The translations under genes were made by a program, and so were the position numbers. A stretch of 38,413 nucleotides of DNA from Microcaldota archaeon (lineage in GTDB: Archaea > Micrarchaeota > Micrarchaeia > Anstonellales > Anstonellaceae). The stretch lies in contig JAKAME010000004.1 of assembly GCA_021813025.1 (NCBI GenBank), forward strand, positions 1 through 38,413, written 5' to 3'. Positions 27,666 to 34,562 of the stretch are shown here, one piece after another. Positions within the stretch are counted from its first letter, which is position 1, and each line of letters begins with the position of its first letter. The notes beneath the pieces are model-generated. The model was given only the letters and a program-made list of their open reading frames with translations. It was not told the origin of the DNA and did no database searches.

Positions 27666-27778
27666 CGGGCCCGGTGGGATTTGAACCCACGGCTTTCTGG
27701 TGGCCTTGACGATGACCGTCGCAATCGACGGAGAGTCCTAAAAGCCAGACACTCTAGGCCAAGCTGAGTTACGGGCCC
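27666..27778 (-). tRNA. tRNA-Lys(UUU) with 37-nt intron at 37/38
   Basis: Acceptor GGGCCCG/CGGGCCC, U8A9, anticodon stem TCTGG/CCAGA, spliced loop CUUUUAA, T-arm GTGGG-TTCAAAT-CCCAC, discriminator G. Intron 27702-27738. Confidence 0.96.
27702..27738 (-). other. Archaeal tRNA intron with canonical BHB motif
   Basis: Central helix CTTT/AAGG, 3-nt bulges TAG and CCA, outer helix GAC/GTC, terminal hairpin CCGTCG-ATTG-CGACGG. Predicted cuts TA|G and CC|A. Confidence 0.92.
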
Positions 27779-27828
27779 GCTGAAGGAGAATGGGCATCAG
27801 AATGTATTTAAGCAGAATGGCGAGCCCC

Positions 27829-28224
27829 TCATCGCGGCTCCACGCGGCGGATGCCCTCGATTTTGTCGAAGCCCTTGTCATAGCTGCACAAGACCCCAAT
27901 CTGGTGCGCCTTCATGGCTGCGGCATGGGAGGCGTCGGAAGTGAGGAGGCCGGCGCGAAGATAGTATGCCAAGTGCGCGCCGCTTCTGGCATCCAGAGGA
28001 AGGATTTCGAGGTTCGGCAGCCCCCGGATGGCGTCAAAAGCTTTCAGGGCTGCCTCCAGCTGACCGTCACGGACATAGAAATTGACGACTTCGTTGACCA
28101 CCAGCCAGCTCGTCGTCGCGTGCTGCGAGCCCAGCGTGATGTCGCGCAGCAGGGTGGCGCAAGCCGGGGCGTTGGTGCTGCCCCGGGCGCGGGCATAGAT
28201 GAAGATGTTGGCATCCAGAAACAC
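27829..28224 (-). CDS. PIN-domain ribonuclease, VapC-like toxin
   Basis: VFLDANIFIYARARG...TSWLVVNEVVNFY...ILPLDARSGAHLAYYLRAGLLTSDASHAAAMKAHQIGVLCSYDKGFDKIEGIRRVEPR. GTG start at 28224. Confidence 0.82.
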   Translation of the reverse strand: MFLDANIFIYARARGSTNAPACATLLRDITLGSQHATTSWLVVNEVVNFYVRDGQLEAALKAFDAIRGLPNLEILPLDARSGAHLAYYLRAGLLTSDASHAAAMKAHQIGVLCSYDKGFDKIEGIRRVEPR

Positions 28225-28258
28225 GTGAATCCCCAGCCAAAGCGGCTCAACGGCGGCT

Positions 28259-28591
28259 TTAAACCTTTTGCAGGCCGGTTTTCCGGCCCCGGCGGGCTGG
28301 AGAGGGCAGCCGCATGTGGAGATTGCGCGCATCCCGTGTCTCCATTTCCTCGACGCGGCGCAGCTTGGCCTCGAGTTCGGCATCGCTCGTTTTGGGCCCG
28401 TCGCAGAAGCGCGCGAGGCGCTCCAGCGCTTCTTGGACTTCCTTGGGCTGGGCGCGCGCCGGAGTGGAATGGTCCGGCAGGTCCGACAGGCGTTCAATCG
28501 TCTCGTCATAGCTCTCGCGGCCATAGCGTTTGCGCCGGGCCAGTTTGTCGCGCGTGCTCTTTTTGATGAGAATGGTGGTGTAGCCTTCCAT
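28259..28591 (-). CDS. VapB-like antitoxin
   Basis: MEGYTTILIKKSTRDKLARRKRYGRESYDETIERLSDLPD upstream of the PIN gene in the same orientation. Confidence 0.68.
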   Translation of the reverse strand: MEGYTTILIKKSTRDKLARRKRYGRESYDETIERLSDLPDHSTPARAQPKEVQEALERLARFCDGPKTSDAELEAKLRRVEEMETRDARNLHMRLPSPARRGRKTGLQKV

Positions 28592-28669
28592 GAAAATCAC
28601 TTATATAGTATAGCATAGGTAGTATATAAGCCAATCGCCTTTTTATCCCAGCCTGCGCCAAATTCTTCC

Positions 28670-29347
28670 ATGCCCTCCATTGCAGAACTCTTCCCCGGCA
28701 TCTTTCGCATAGACGGAAAGCTGGCCACCCGCAATTTCGCCCCCGGCACCAGAGTGTATGGGGAGAAATTGGTGAGCGTGAAGAATGAGGAATACAGGAT
28801 GTGGGATTTGTATCGAAGCAAGCTGGCTGGCGCGATTGCAAAAGGCTTGTCGCATGTGCCTATTGCTCCCGGCTCGCTCGTGCTTTATCTTGGAGCGGCA
28901 TCTGGAACAACTCCATCACATGTGAGCGACATTGTAGGAGAAGATGGCGCAGTGTTTGCAGTGGAATTTGCCCAGCGCTCCATGCGGGATTTGCTTGACG
29001 TGTGCAAAAGCAGGCCCAACATGATGCCGATTTTCGGGGACGCGAGAATGCCTGATGAGTGGGGCGCGGCGCTGGAGGGGCACAAGGTGGACGTGCTCTA
29101 CGAGGACGTGGCCCAGCCCGACCAGGACGCGATTTTGATGAGGAATGCGCAGAAGTTTCTCAAGAAAGATGGGATTGCGATGCTGTGCATCAAGAGCCAG
29201 AGCATTGACGTGACGCAGGCGCCTGAGAAAACCTACGGGCAGGTGGTGGAGAGGCTCGAGGCCGGCGGATTCGAGACATTGCAGACAATAAGGCTGGACC
29301 CCTACGACAAGGACCACATGTTCTGGATGGGAAAGCGAAAAAAATAG
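28670..29347 (+). CDS. flpA: Fibrillarin-like rRNA/tRNA 2'-O-methyltransferase
   Basis: TRNFAPGTRVYGEKLV...YRMWDLYRSKLAGAI...VLYLGAASGTTPSHVSDIVGEDGAVFAVEFAQRSMRDLL...MMPIFGDARMP...VLYEDVAQPDQ. Confidence 0.97.
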   Translation: MPSIAELFPGIFRIDGKLATRNFAPGTRVYGEKLVSVKNEEYRMWDLYRSKLAGAIAKGLSHVPIAPGSLVLYLGAASGTTPSHVSDIVGEDGAVFAVEFAQRSMRDLLDVCKSRPNMMPIFGDARMPDEWGAALEGHKVDVLYEDVAQPDQDAILMRNAQKFLKKDGIAMLCIKSQSIDVTQAPEKTYGQVVERLEAGGFETLQTIRLDPYDKDHMFWMGKRKK

Positions 29348-29400
29348 AATAAGAAAAAATAAACTGCGGGAAAGGAAGAAATACCGGGGCGCGCCCGAGC

Positions 29401-29670
29401 GCGCCGGCTCGTTCGTGCATCAGTTCTTTTTTTGATTTCTGGCTCCCGCTGAGAACAATTTTTTCAAGGCCACATGGGAAGGGCCGGGTCAAAAACAAGA
29501 CATACCGTTTTTGTGTGGGAGGTGAGAGACCCGGCCGCCCCATGTGGCCATGAATATTATGGAGGAGTTGCGACGGCCAGTCGCAATCCCCCGATTTTGG
29601 TCGCCTTGCCGCCTGTGTGCGTGCCCCATAATTGCACGCGATGATTTGGCAAGCATGAGTTAGCCGGCGC
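29401..29670. ncRNA. Candidate structured RNA in convergent intergenic region
   Basis: Nested perfect stems: GCGCCGGCT/AGCCGGCGC (29401/29662), GGCCACATGGG/CCCATGTGGCC (29468/29539), GGCCGGGTC/GACCCGGCC (29482/29528), AAAAAC/GTTTTT (29491/29507), TTGCGAC/GTCGCAA (29568-29574/29580-29586), CTTGCC/GGCAAG (29605/29648), GCGTGC/GCACGC (29619/29634). Family and strand unknown. Confidence 0.42.
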
Positions 29671-30086
29671 TAGATTTCCGGCGAGCGCATCCTGTAGTAT
29701 ACCGTCCGGCCGGCTTGCTGCTTCTCGAGCAGGCCCAGTTCGTAGAGCCTGCTGAGGCGCGCGCTGGCCGCGTTTTTGCCCCTGTATTTGGACTGCATCT
29801 GCACATCGAGCGCGCAGACATGGCCGCGCGCGCGGATGAGAGTGATGATTTGCTCGTCTGCCGGAGCGAGCAGAAGCTCGCGCGCGGATGAGACTGCCTG
29901 TGTTGGGATGCCCGAGCCGCTGACACTCACCCCTATGGTGCCAGCGGACGGCGTCCCTGCGGCCGGCAGGCGGCTCTCGAGGGCTGTTAAGCGCCCCTCA
30001 AGCCTCCCCAGGCGCGCGCTGAGCTCGCCCAGCAGCGCGGCCACGTCGGCCGTGGTTTGCAAAGTCTTATATTGTTCCAGCCCCAT
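29670..30086 (-). CDS. Winged-helix transcriptional regulator-like protein with N-terminal coiled coil
   Basis: LSARLGRLEGRLTALESRL heptads and C-terminal DEQIITLIRARGHVCALDVQMQSKYRGKNAASARLSRLYELGLLEKQQAGRTVYYRM. Confidence 0.78.
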   Translation of the reverse strand: MGLEQYKTLQTTADVAALLGELSARLGRLEGRLTALESRLPAAGTPSAGTIGVSVSGSGIPTQAVSSARELLLAPADEQIITLIRARGHVCALDVQMQSKYRGKNAASARLSRLYELGLLEKQQAGRTVYYRMRSPEI

Positions 30087-30110
30087 GCTCCCGCCTACAT
30101 TGGTGGATGG

Positions 30111-30151
30111 CTCGTGATACGGTCACGAGACAATCACGATACAATCATGAT
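30111..30151. promoter_or_regulatory. Operator-like palindrome and direct repeat between divergent wHTH and ERCC4 genes
   Basis: CTCGTGA-TACGG-TCACGAG (30111-30129), then ACAATCACGAT/ACAATCATGAT tandem (30130-30151); box A TTATTTAAAG at ~30155. Confidence 0.65.
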
Positions 30152-30242
30152 TGGTTATTTAAAGGTATCTTTTCTTCGAGGTGGGAAAGCCTCGGAAAAA
30201 CTACACGCGGATAGATTGGCAATAACTGATAGGTCGGCGCAT

Positions 30243-30926
30243 ATGCAAACCCGCCCCGAGCAGAGAGCCCGCATCGTCGTTGACATGCGCGAGGCGCAAG
30301 AGTACGATTACCTTCTCTCAGAGGCAGGATGCGTCGTGGAGAGGCAGACCTTGAGCGTGGGCGACTTCGTTCTCTCCGAAAGGCTTGTGGCGGAGAGAAA
30401 GAGCCGCGCTGATTTCGAGAGCAGCATCATCGACGGAAGGCTTTTCGAGCAGGCGCGCCGGCTGACTGAAGCATACCCAAGAGTAATCGTCGTCGTGGAA
30501 GGGGAGAAGGGAGATAATCCAGACAAGATTGGGCGCATCGACCGCCGTGCGCTTCTTGGCGCATACTCCTCTCTTGTCGCGGACTTTGGAATCAGCCTGT
30601 TTTTCACCCGCAGCCCCGAAGCGACGGCAGAGCTTCTGTCGGCGCTGGCGCATCATGAGCAGGTGGCCAGAAAATCCCCGATGAGAGTGATGGCCAAGCC
30701 AAAAGCGCTTGGGGTGGAGCAATACCAGAGGGCCATCATCGAGGTGCTGCCAGGCGTGGGGCCGCAGATGGCCAAAGCATTGCTGCGCCATTTCGGCTGC
30801 CCGGCGCATGTGCTGGCTGCAGGCGAGAAAGAGCTGCAGGAAGTGGAAGGAATGGGCCCCAAGCGGGCAAAACTCATCAGGCGCATGCTGGATAGTGTGT
30901 GGGAGTGCGAAAAAGAGGAAGAATAA
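30243..30926 (+). CDS. ERCC4-domain nuclease with HhH domain (XPF/Mus81/Hef C-terminal type)
   Basis: RIVVDMREAQEYDYLLSEAGCVVERQTLSVGDFVLSERLVAERKSRADFESSIIDGRLFEQ carries the ERKxxxDF motif; HhH segment VLPGVGPQMAKALLRHFGCPAHVLAAGEKELQEVEGMGPKRAKLI. Confidence 0.93.
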   Translation: MQTRPEQRARIVVDMREAQEYDYLLSEAGCVVERQTLSVGDFVLSERLVAERKSRADFESSIIDGRLFEQARRLTEAYPRVIVVVEGEKGDNPDKIGRIDRRALLGAYSSLVADFGISLFFTRSPEATAELLSALAHHEQVARKSPMRVMAKPKALGVEQYQRAIIEVLPGVGPQMAKALLRHFGCPAHVLAAGEKELQEVEGMGPKRAKLIRRMLDSVWECEKEEE

Positions 30927-31163
30927 GCAGAAAGGGAGGGGAATAGGGGCAGAATGGATGAGGAAGAGGGAGAATAGGGGAAGTAAGCGTGTATTGTAGT
31001 GCGGTGGAATGAAAAGAAAAGTATAGAATGACCGCGCAAATTAGTGTGGTGCGGTGTAAAGAGCGGGAAGAATGGGCGCAGATTAATATATTAGAATTTA
31101 AAAAAGCGAAATGGTGAACCGTCTGCTTTTCGAAACCAAGGCATGGGCATAGGATGTGAGCAA

Positions 31164-31655
31164 ATGGATGACGCGATATTCAAAATCATCAAAAACCGCC
31201 TGACGCGCTGGGAGGGCCAGACTCTCAACCAGGAGAAGCTGGGCGCCCTGCGCACCGAGATTTACGAGAAGACGAGGACGAACAAGTTCGCCCCCTTCTC
31301 CAACATCAAGAAATGGATAAAGGGCGCGCGCAAGCGCATGGCCGCCGAAGCGAAAGCGGCGGCCAAGAAGGAGAAGAAGGTGGCCAAATCCTCAGGCAGA
31401 GGGCGCGAGGCGCCCCGCCCGGCTTCTGTTCCTGCCGCAGTGCAGAACAGCCTTGACGAAATCAAGGCAGAGATGAGCCTTGAGCCCGCGCGCCAGGAAG
31501 TCTCGCTGCCAAAGCCGACCGTGGTGATGGACAAGGTGTATTTGCAGTCGATTTCATTCGAAATAGCCGCGATGCGCTCGGCCATGGACAGGATTGGAAG
31601 GCAGCTGGACAAGCTTGAGAAGGAGCTGAACCAGCACAGGCAGGGCGCGGAATAA
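31164..31655 (+). CDS. Hypothetical charged helical protein
   Basis: MDDAIFKIIKNRLTRWEGQTLNQEKLGALRTEIYEKTRTNKFAPFSNIKKWIKGARKRM...; TATA-like TTTAAAAA at ~31096. Confidence 0.65.
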   Translation: MDDAIFKIIKNRLTRWEGQTLNQEKLGALRTEIYEKTRTNKFAPFSNIKKWIKGARKRMAAEAKAAAKKEKKVAKSSGRGREAPRPASVPAAVQNSLDEIKAEMSLEPARQEVSLPKPTVVMDKVYLQSISFEIAAMRSAMDRIGRQLDKLEKELNQHRQGAE

Positions 31656-31687
31656 GAAAAATATTTTGTTTCTTTGTTTTCTCCAGC

Positions 31688-31936
31688 CTACATGTAGACA
31701 TCTTTTCTGTGTCCCACGCGGGCGATGATGACGTTTTCGCCTTCTATAAGGTAGACCACACGGTATTTCCCGACGTGGATGCTGCGCTTATTTTTGAGCA
31801 GATTGGAGAGCGACTTGCCAAGTTCCGGATGGTCGGTCAGCTGAAGAATCTTTTTCAAAATGGGAATCTGCACGGATTTGTCAAGGGCCTTGAGCTGGTC
31901 TCGGGCCTCGCCCCGGTAATGCAGATTATATCTCAT
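31688..31936 (-). CDS. RelE/ParE-superfamily toxin
   Basis: MRYNLHYRGEARDQLKALDKSVQIPILKKILQLTDHPELGKSLSNLLKNKRSIHVGKYRVVYLIEGENVIIARVGHRKDVY. Confidence 0.88.
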   Translation of the reverse strand: MRYNLHYRGEARDQLKALDKSVQIPILKKILQLTDHPELGKSLSNLLKNKRSIHVGKYRVVYLIEGENVIIARVGHRKDVYM

Positions 31937-32156
31937 GCTTCAGCCCCAATTCTTTGATTAGCTGCGCATGAGTTATCGTCTTTCCGGTCTTGAACTCCTT
32001 CCCGGCCATTTCCAGCGCCTTGAGGTCCTCGGCCAGTTCTGCCTCGTCCAGCTTCTGCTGGAAGGCCCGGCGGGCAATCTCGCTCCATCGGTATTCGGCG
32101 TGCTGGCGCATGCGCGCATAGAGCGCTTCGGGGAGGCTTAGGGTGATATTAGCCAT
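31926..32156 (-). CDS. RelB/RHH-like antitoxin, overlaps toxin by 11 nt
   Basis: MANITLSLPEALYARMRQHAEYRWSEIARRAFQQKLDEAELAEDLKALEMAG with RHH-like N-terminus. Confidence 0.78.
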   Translation of the reverse strand: MANITLSLPEALYARMRQHAEYRWSEIARRAFQQKLDEAELAEDLKALEMAGKEFKTGKTITHAQLIKELGLKHEI

Positions 32157-32191
32157 GTGAAATCACATGATTTATGTGAAAGCACATAAAT
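32155..32191. promoter_or_regulatory. Two tandem palindromic operators overlapping antitoxin start
   Basis: ATGTG-AAAT-CACAT (32155-32168) and ATTTATGTG-AAAG-CACATAAAT (32170-32191). Confidence 0.8.
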
Positions 32192-32306
32192 ATAAATCCA
32201 TCTGCCCGGGAAGAACAAAGCGAAAAACGCGGGCGCATGAAAGGTCCGGGCGCGGAATAGGAAAAAAGCGACCTGATTGCCGATTGCCCGGCCGGCCGGC
32301 GTCTGA

Positions 32307-32909
32307 TTAGTCCTTAAGCTCTTTCTCGTAGCACAGGACATAGGCATTAACTCTTTTCGACCACTCGGGTTGCAGCTTCCTGGTTTGCGTCCAGCCATCT
32401 TTTTCGTGCAGGTGCATGCTTTGTTTCTGCAAGGTGGAGGTTTCCGCGTATGCTGTCACAAAATCATGCTTTCTTGCAAGAGCGTATCTGACTTCCAACA
32501 GCGCCCGACCTACCCCGTGCCCAAAATAATCTGGATCGGTTCTCCATTTGCAGAATTCCACGATGTTTTCTCCCAAGTCTGCGCGCTCCCTCAAAGCTCC
32601 GAATCCGACTATTTTTTCGTTTATCTCGGCAACAACAAAATCATTTCTTCCGGTCATGTAGCTGCTGTCGATGTCTTTGAGGTCCTGGTCCCAGCCGGTG
32701 TTTGGCCAGTATACATAGCCTGGATTGGATTTCATAGACTTGAGATGGAGGTCGAAGAGCGTCTGCAAGTTGTCGGTCTGCTTATATCTCCGCACAACGA
32801 GTTTTTCACCCTGTTTTGTTATCGTTTCGCTCAAAACTTCACCGTAAGGAAAGCCGGCTCTGGGGCACTTCGCATTTTTGCTATCTGCGGGCAGAAATAT
32901 TTTCTTCAT
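32307..32909 (-). CDS. GNAT-family N-acetyltransferase
   Basis: DFVVAEINEKIVGFGALRE...VEFCKWRTDPDYFGHGVGRALLEVRYALARKHDFVTAYAETSTLQKQSMHLHEKDGW. Confidence 0.88.
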   Translation of the reverse strand: MKKIFLPADSKNAKCPRAGFPYGEVLSETITKQGEKLVVRRYKQTDNLQTLFDLHLKSMKSNPGYVYWPNTGWDQDLKDIDSSYMTGRNDFVVAEINEKIVGFGALRERADLGENIVEFCKWRTDPDYFGHGVGRALLEVRYALARKHDFVTAYAETSTLQKQSMHLHEKDGWTQTRKLQPEWSKRVNAYVLCYEKELKD

Positions 32910-33007
32910 ATGGTAATTAGTAGAAAAAGATGTTTAATAATCTATGCTCCTGCTCCGGACGCGAGCTGGGTGTGAGCTATATATCCTTTGTCGCTGTTGC
33001 AGGCGCG

Positions 33008-34132
33008 ATGGGCGATTCCCTCGTGGTGCGCATGGCGGGCCGGCGCATCGGCATGGACGTGGCTGGCGGCGAGCTTGCCTATATTTCGCACGCGCACTCG
33101 GACCACACGCAGGCGCTGGGCGGGCCGGCGCCGATTTTCTGCTCAGACATAACGGCGGATATTTTGGGGATTGGAAAAGCGGAGGAGAAAGAAGAAAGCG
33201 GGCAGGAGAAAATCGAAAACCCGCTTCTTCCAAAAGCAGATAGCCCCGTCCCTCTTCTTCCTGCTGTAAAAGAAAAAATTCCTCGCCGCTCAAGAAAATC
33301 CCATTCTGTTTCCTCAATCGAGCCTCCGGCCAAATGGCAGCAGGCCCGCATTCCTATTCCGGAAGGAATCGAGCTGCATTCTGCAGGCCACATCTTGGGC
33401 TCCACACAGCTGGTTGGAATGAGCGAGCAGTACGGGCGCGTTGCATACACTGGGGATTTCAAGCTGCGCGACGGCTTGACGCTGAAGGGCGCGCCGATTA
33501 TTTCCTGCGACACCCTGTTCGCGGAATGCACCTACGGGGACCCGGCAGTTGCCTTCCCACCGCCCGAGAACGTGCTTGAGGACATGGAGAGATGGGCGCG
33601 GCAGAATCGGGAGGCCATACAATTGTGGGGCGGATATTCGACCGGAAAGGCGCAGGAGCTTGTGAAATTCATAAACGAGTATTTGGGCGAGACGCCCATA
33701 GTGGGCGGCAAGGCTGCGGAAGTGTGCGCAGCGTATCGGCGCGCGGGCGTGAACCTGCAATGGCTTGCGCCCGATTCGGCTGAGGCGCAGGAGGCCATGC
33801 GGGGCGCATTTCTTTCGGTGATGCCCCCCCACCAGCTCAGCCCCCTGCTGGCAGGCAGGCTGGCGGCAGTGCATAGGAGGAAAGTGCTGTCAGCATTTGC
33901 CACAGGCTGGGCGCTGGTGCGCCAGCTGCCGGTGCATGCGGCATTTCCCCTCTCAGACCACGCCGACTTCGGCGAGCTTTTGCAATATGCGAAGGAATCC
34001 GGAGCCAAGCGCGTCATTCTGGCGCACGGGGACAACGAGAAAACCGCAGCAGCGCTGCGCGCTGCCGGCGTGAACGCGCAGGCGATTGAGAGCTTGGAGC
34101 CGCAGCAAATGATTCTGAAAATCGGGGAATAG
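33008..34132 (+). CDS. MBL-fold beta-CASP-type nuclease (CPSF/Ysh1-like)
   Basis: AYISHAHSDHTQAL, IELHSAGHILGSTQLV, VAYTGDFKLRDG, FAECTYGDP, FPLSDHADFGELL, RVILAHGDNEKTAAAL. Confidence 0.92.
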   Translation: MGDSLVVRMAGRRIGMDVAGGELAYISHAHSDHTQALGGPAPIFCSDITADILGIGKAEEKEESGQEKIENPLLPKADSPVPLLPAVKEKIPRRSRKSHSVSSIEPPAKWQQARIPIPEGIELHSAGHILGSTQLVGMSEQYGRVAYTGDFKLRDGLTLKGAPIISCDTLFAECTYGDPAVAFPPPENVLEDMERWARQNREAIQLWGGYSTGKAQELVKFINEYLGETPIVGGKAAEVCAAYRRAGVNLQWLAPDSAEAQEAMRGAFLSVMPPHQLSPLLAGRLAAVHRRKVLSAFATGWALVRQLPVHAAFPLSDHADFGELLQYAKESGAKRVILAHGDNEKTAAALRAAGVNAQAIESLEPQQMILKIGE

Positions 34133-34272
34133 TGCCTGACATTAATTGACTAAAAATTGCATCTTTTTTTTGATTAATACCTGTCTTTTAGCAGTATTAT
34201 AGCTTATGTTCATGAAAAAGAGGGCAATAAATTAAATAGGCCGGCTGCGACAGCCCGGCAGGGGTGAGCGCG

Positions 34273-34395
34273 ATGAATCGCGTCGAACGCTGGCTCAAGT
34301 CCAGCGCCTTCGTGCCGCTCCGCATCACTGGAGAGGTGTTGTTCGGCACGTGGGGAGAGCATTGGGAACGCAGGCGGCTGCAAGGCCTGCTCTGA
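34273..34395 (+). CDS. Candidate 40-aa small protein
   Basis: MNRVERWLKSSAFVPLRITGEVLFGTWGEHWERRRLQGLL*, GGTGA SD 5 nt upstream, AT-rich box AAATTAAATA at ~34230, GC-rich third positions. Confidence 0.45.
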   Translation: MNRVERWLKSSAFVPLRITGEVLFGTWGEHWERRRLQGLL

Positions 34396-34523
34396 TGTAA
34401 GAACTTGAGAAAAAAGTTGGCATTGACGCGGCCTGTTTGGAGGCCGCCGGCGTCAGACAAAACTTTAGCGGATTAGCGGGAGCCGGCGGATGGATGGGCC
34501 GAAGAGCTTCGCGATGAGACTAG

Positions 34524-34532
34524 TTTTATAAG
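34524..34532 (+). promoter_or_regulatory. TATA/box A for downstream 309-aa-ORF gene
   Basis: TTTTATAAG ~31-39 nt before ATG 34563; consistent with leaderless/short-leader transcript. Confidence 0.55.
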
Positions 34533-34562
34533 TTTTTATGGCTGAACATAGTTGTGATTCTT

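Noticed and set aside
29401-29670. SRP (7S) RNA identification for the structured region
   Set aside because: Ends pair, but no helix-8 GGAAGGGAGCA-type core or UGUAA motif was found on either strand. Left as unknown RNA.
34240-34490. Possible RNase P RNA (GAGAAAAAAGTTGGC and AGACAAAACTTTAGCGG vaguely recall CR-I/CR-V)
   Set aside because: No canonical GAGGAAAGUC / ACAnAAnnnGGCUUA, wrong spacing and order, and an ORF with SD overlaps. Covariance search with Rfam archaeal RNase P models would decide.
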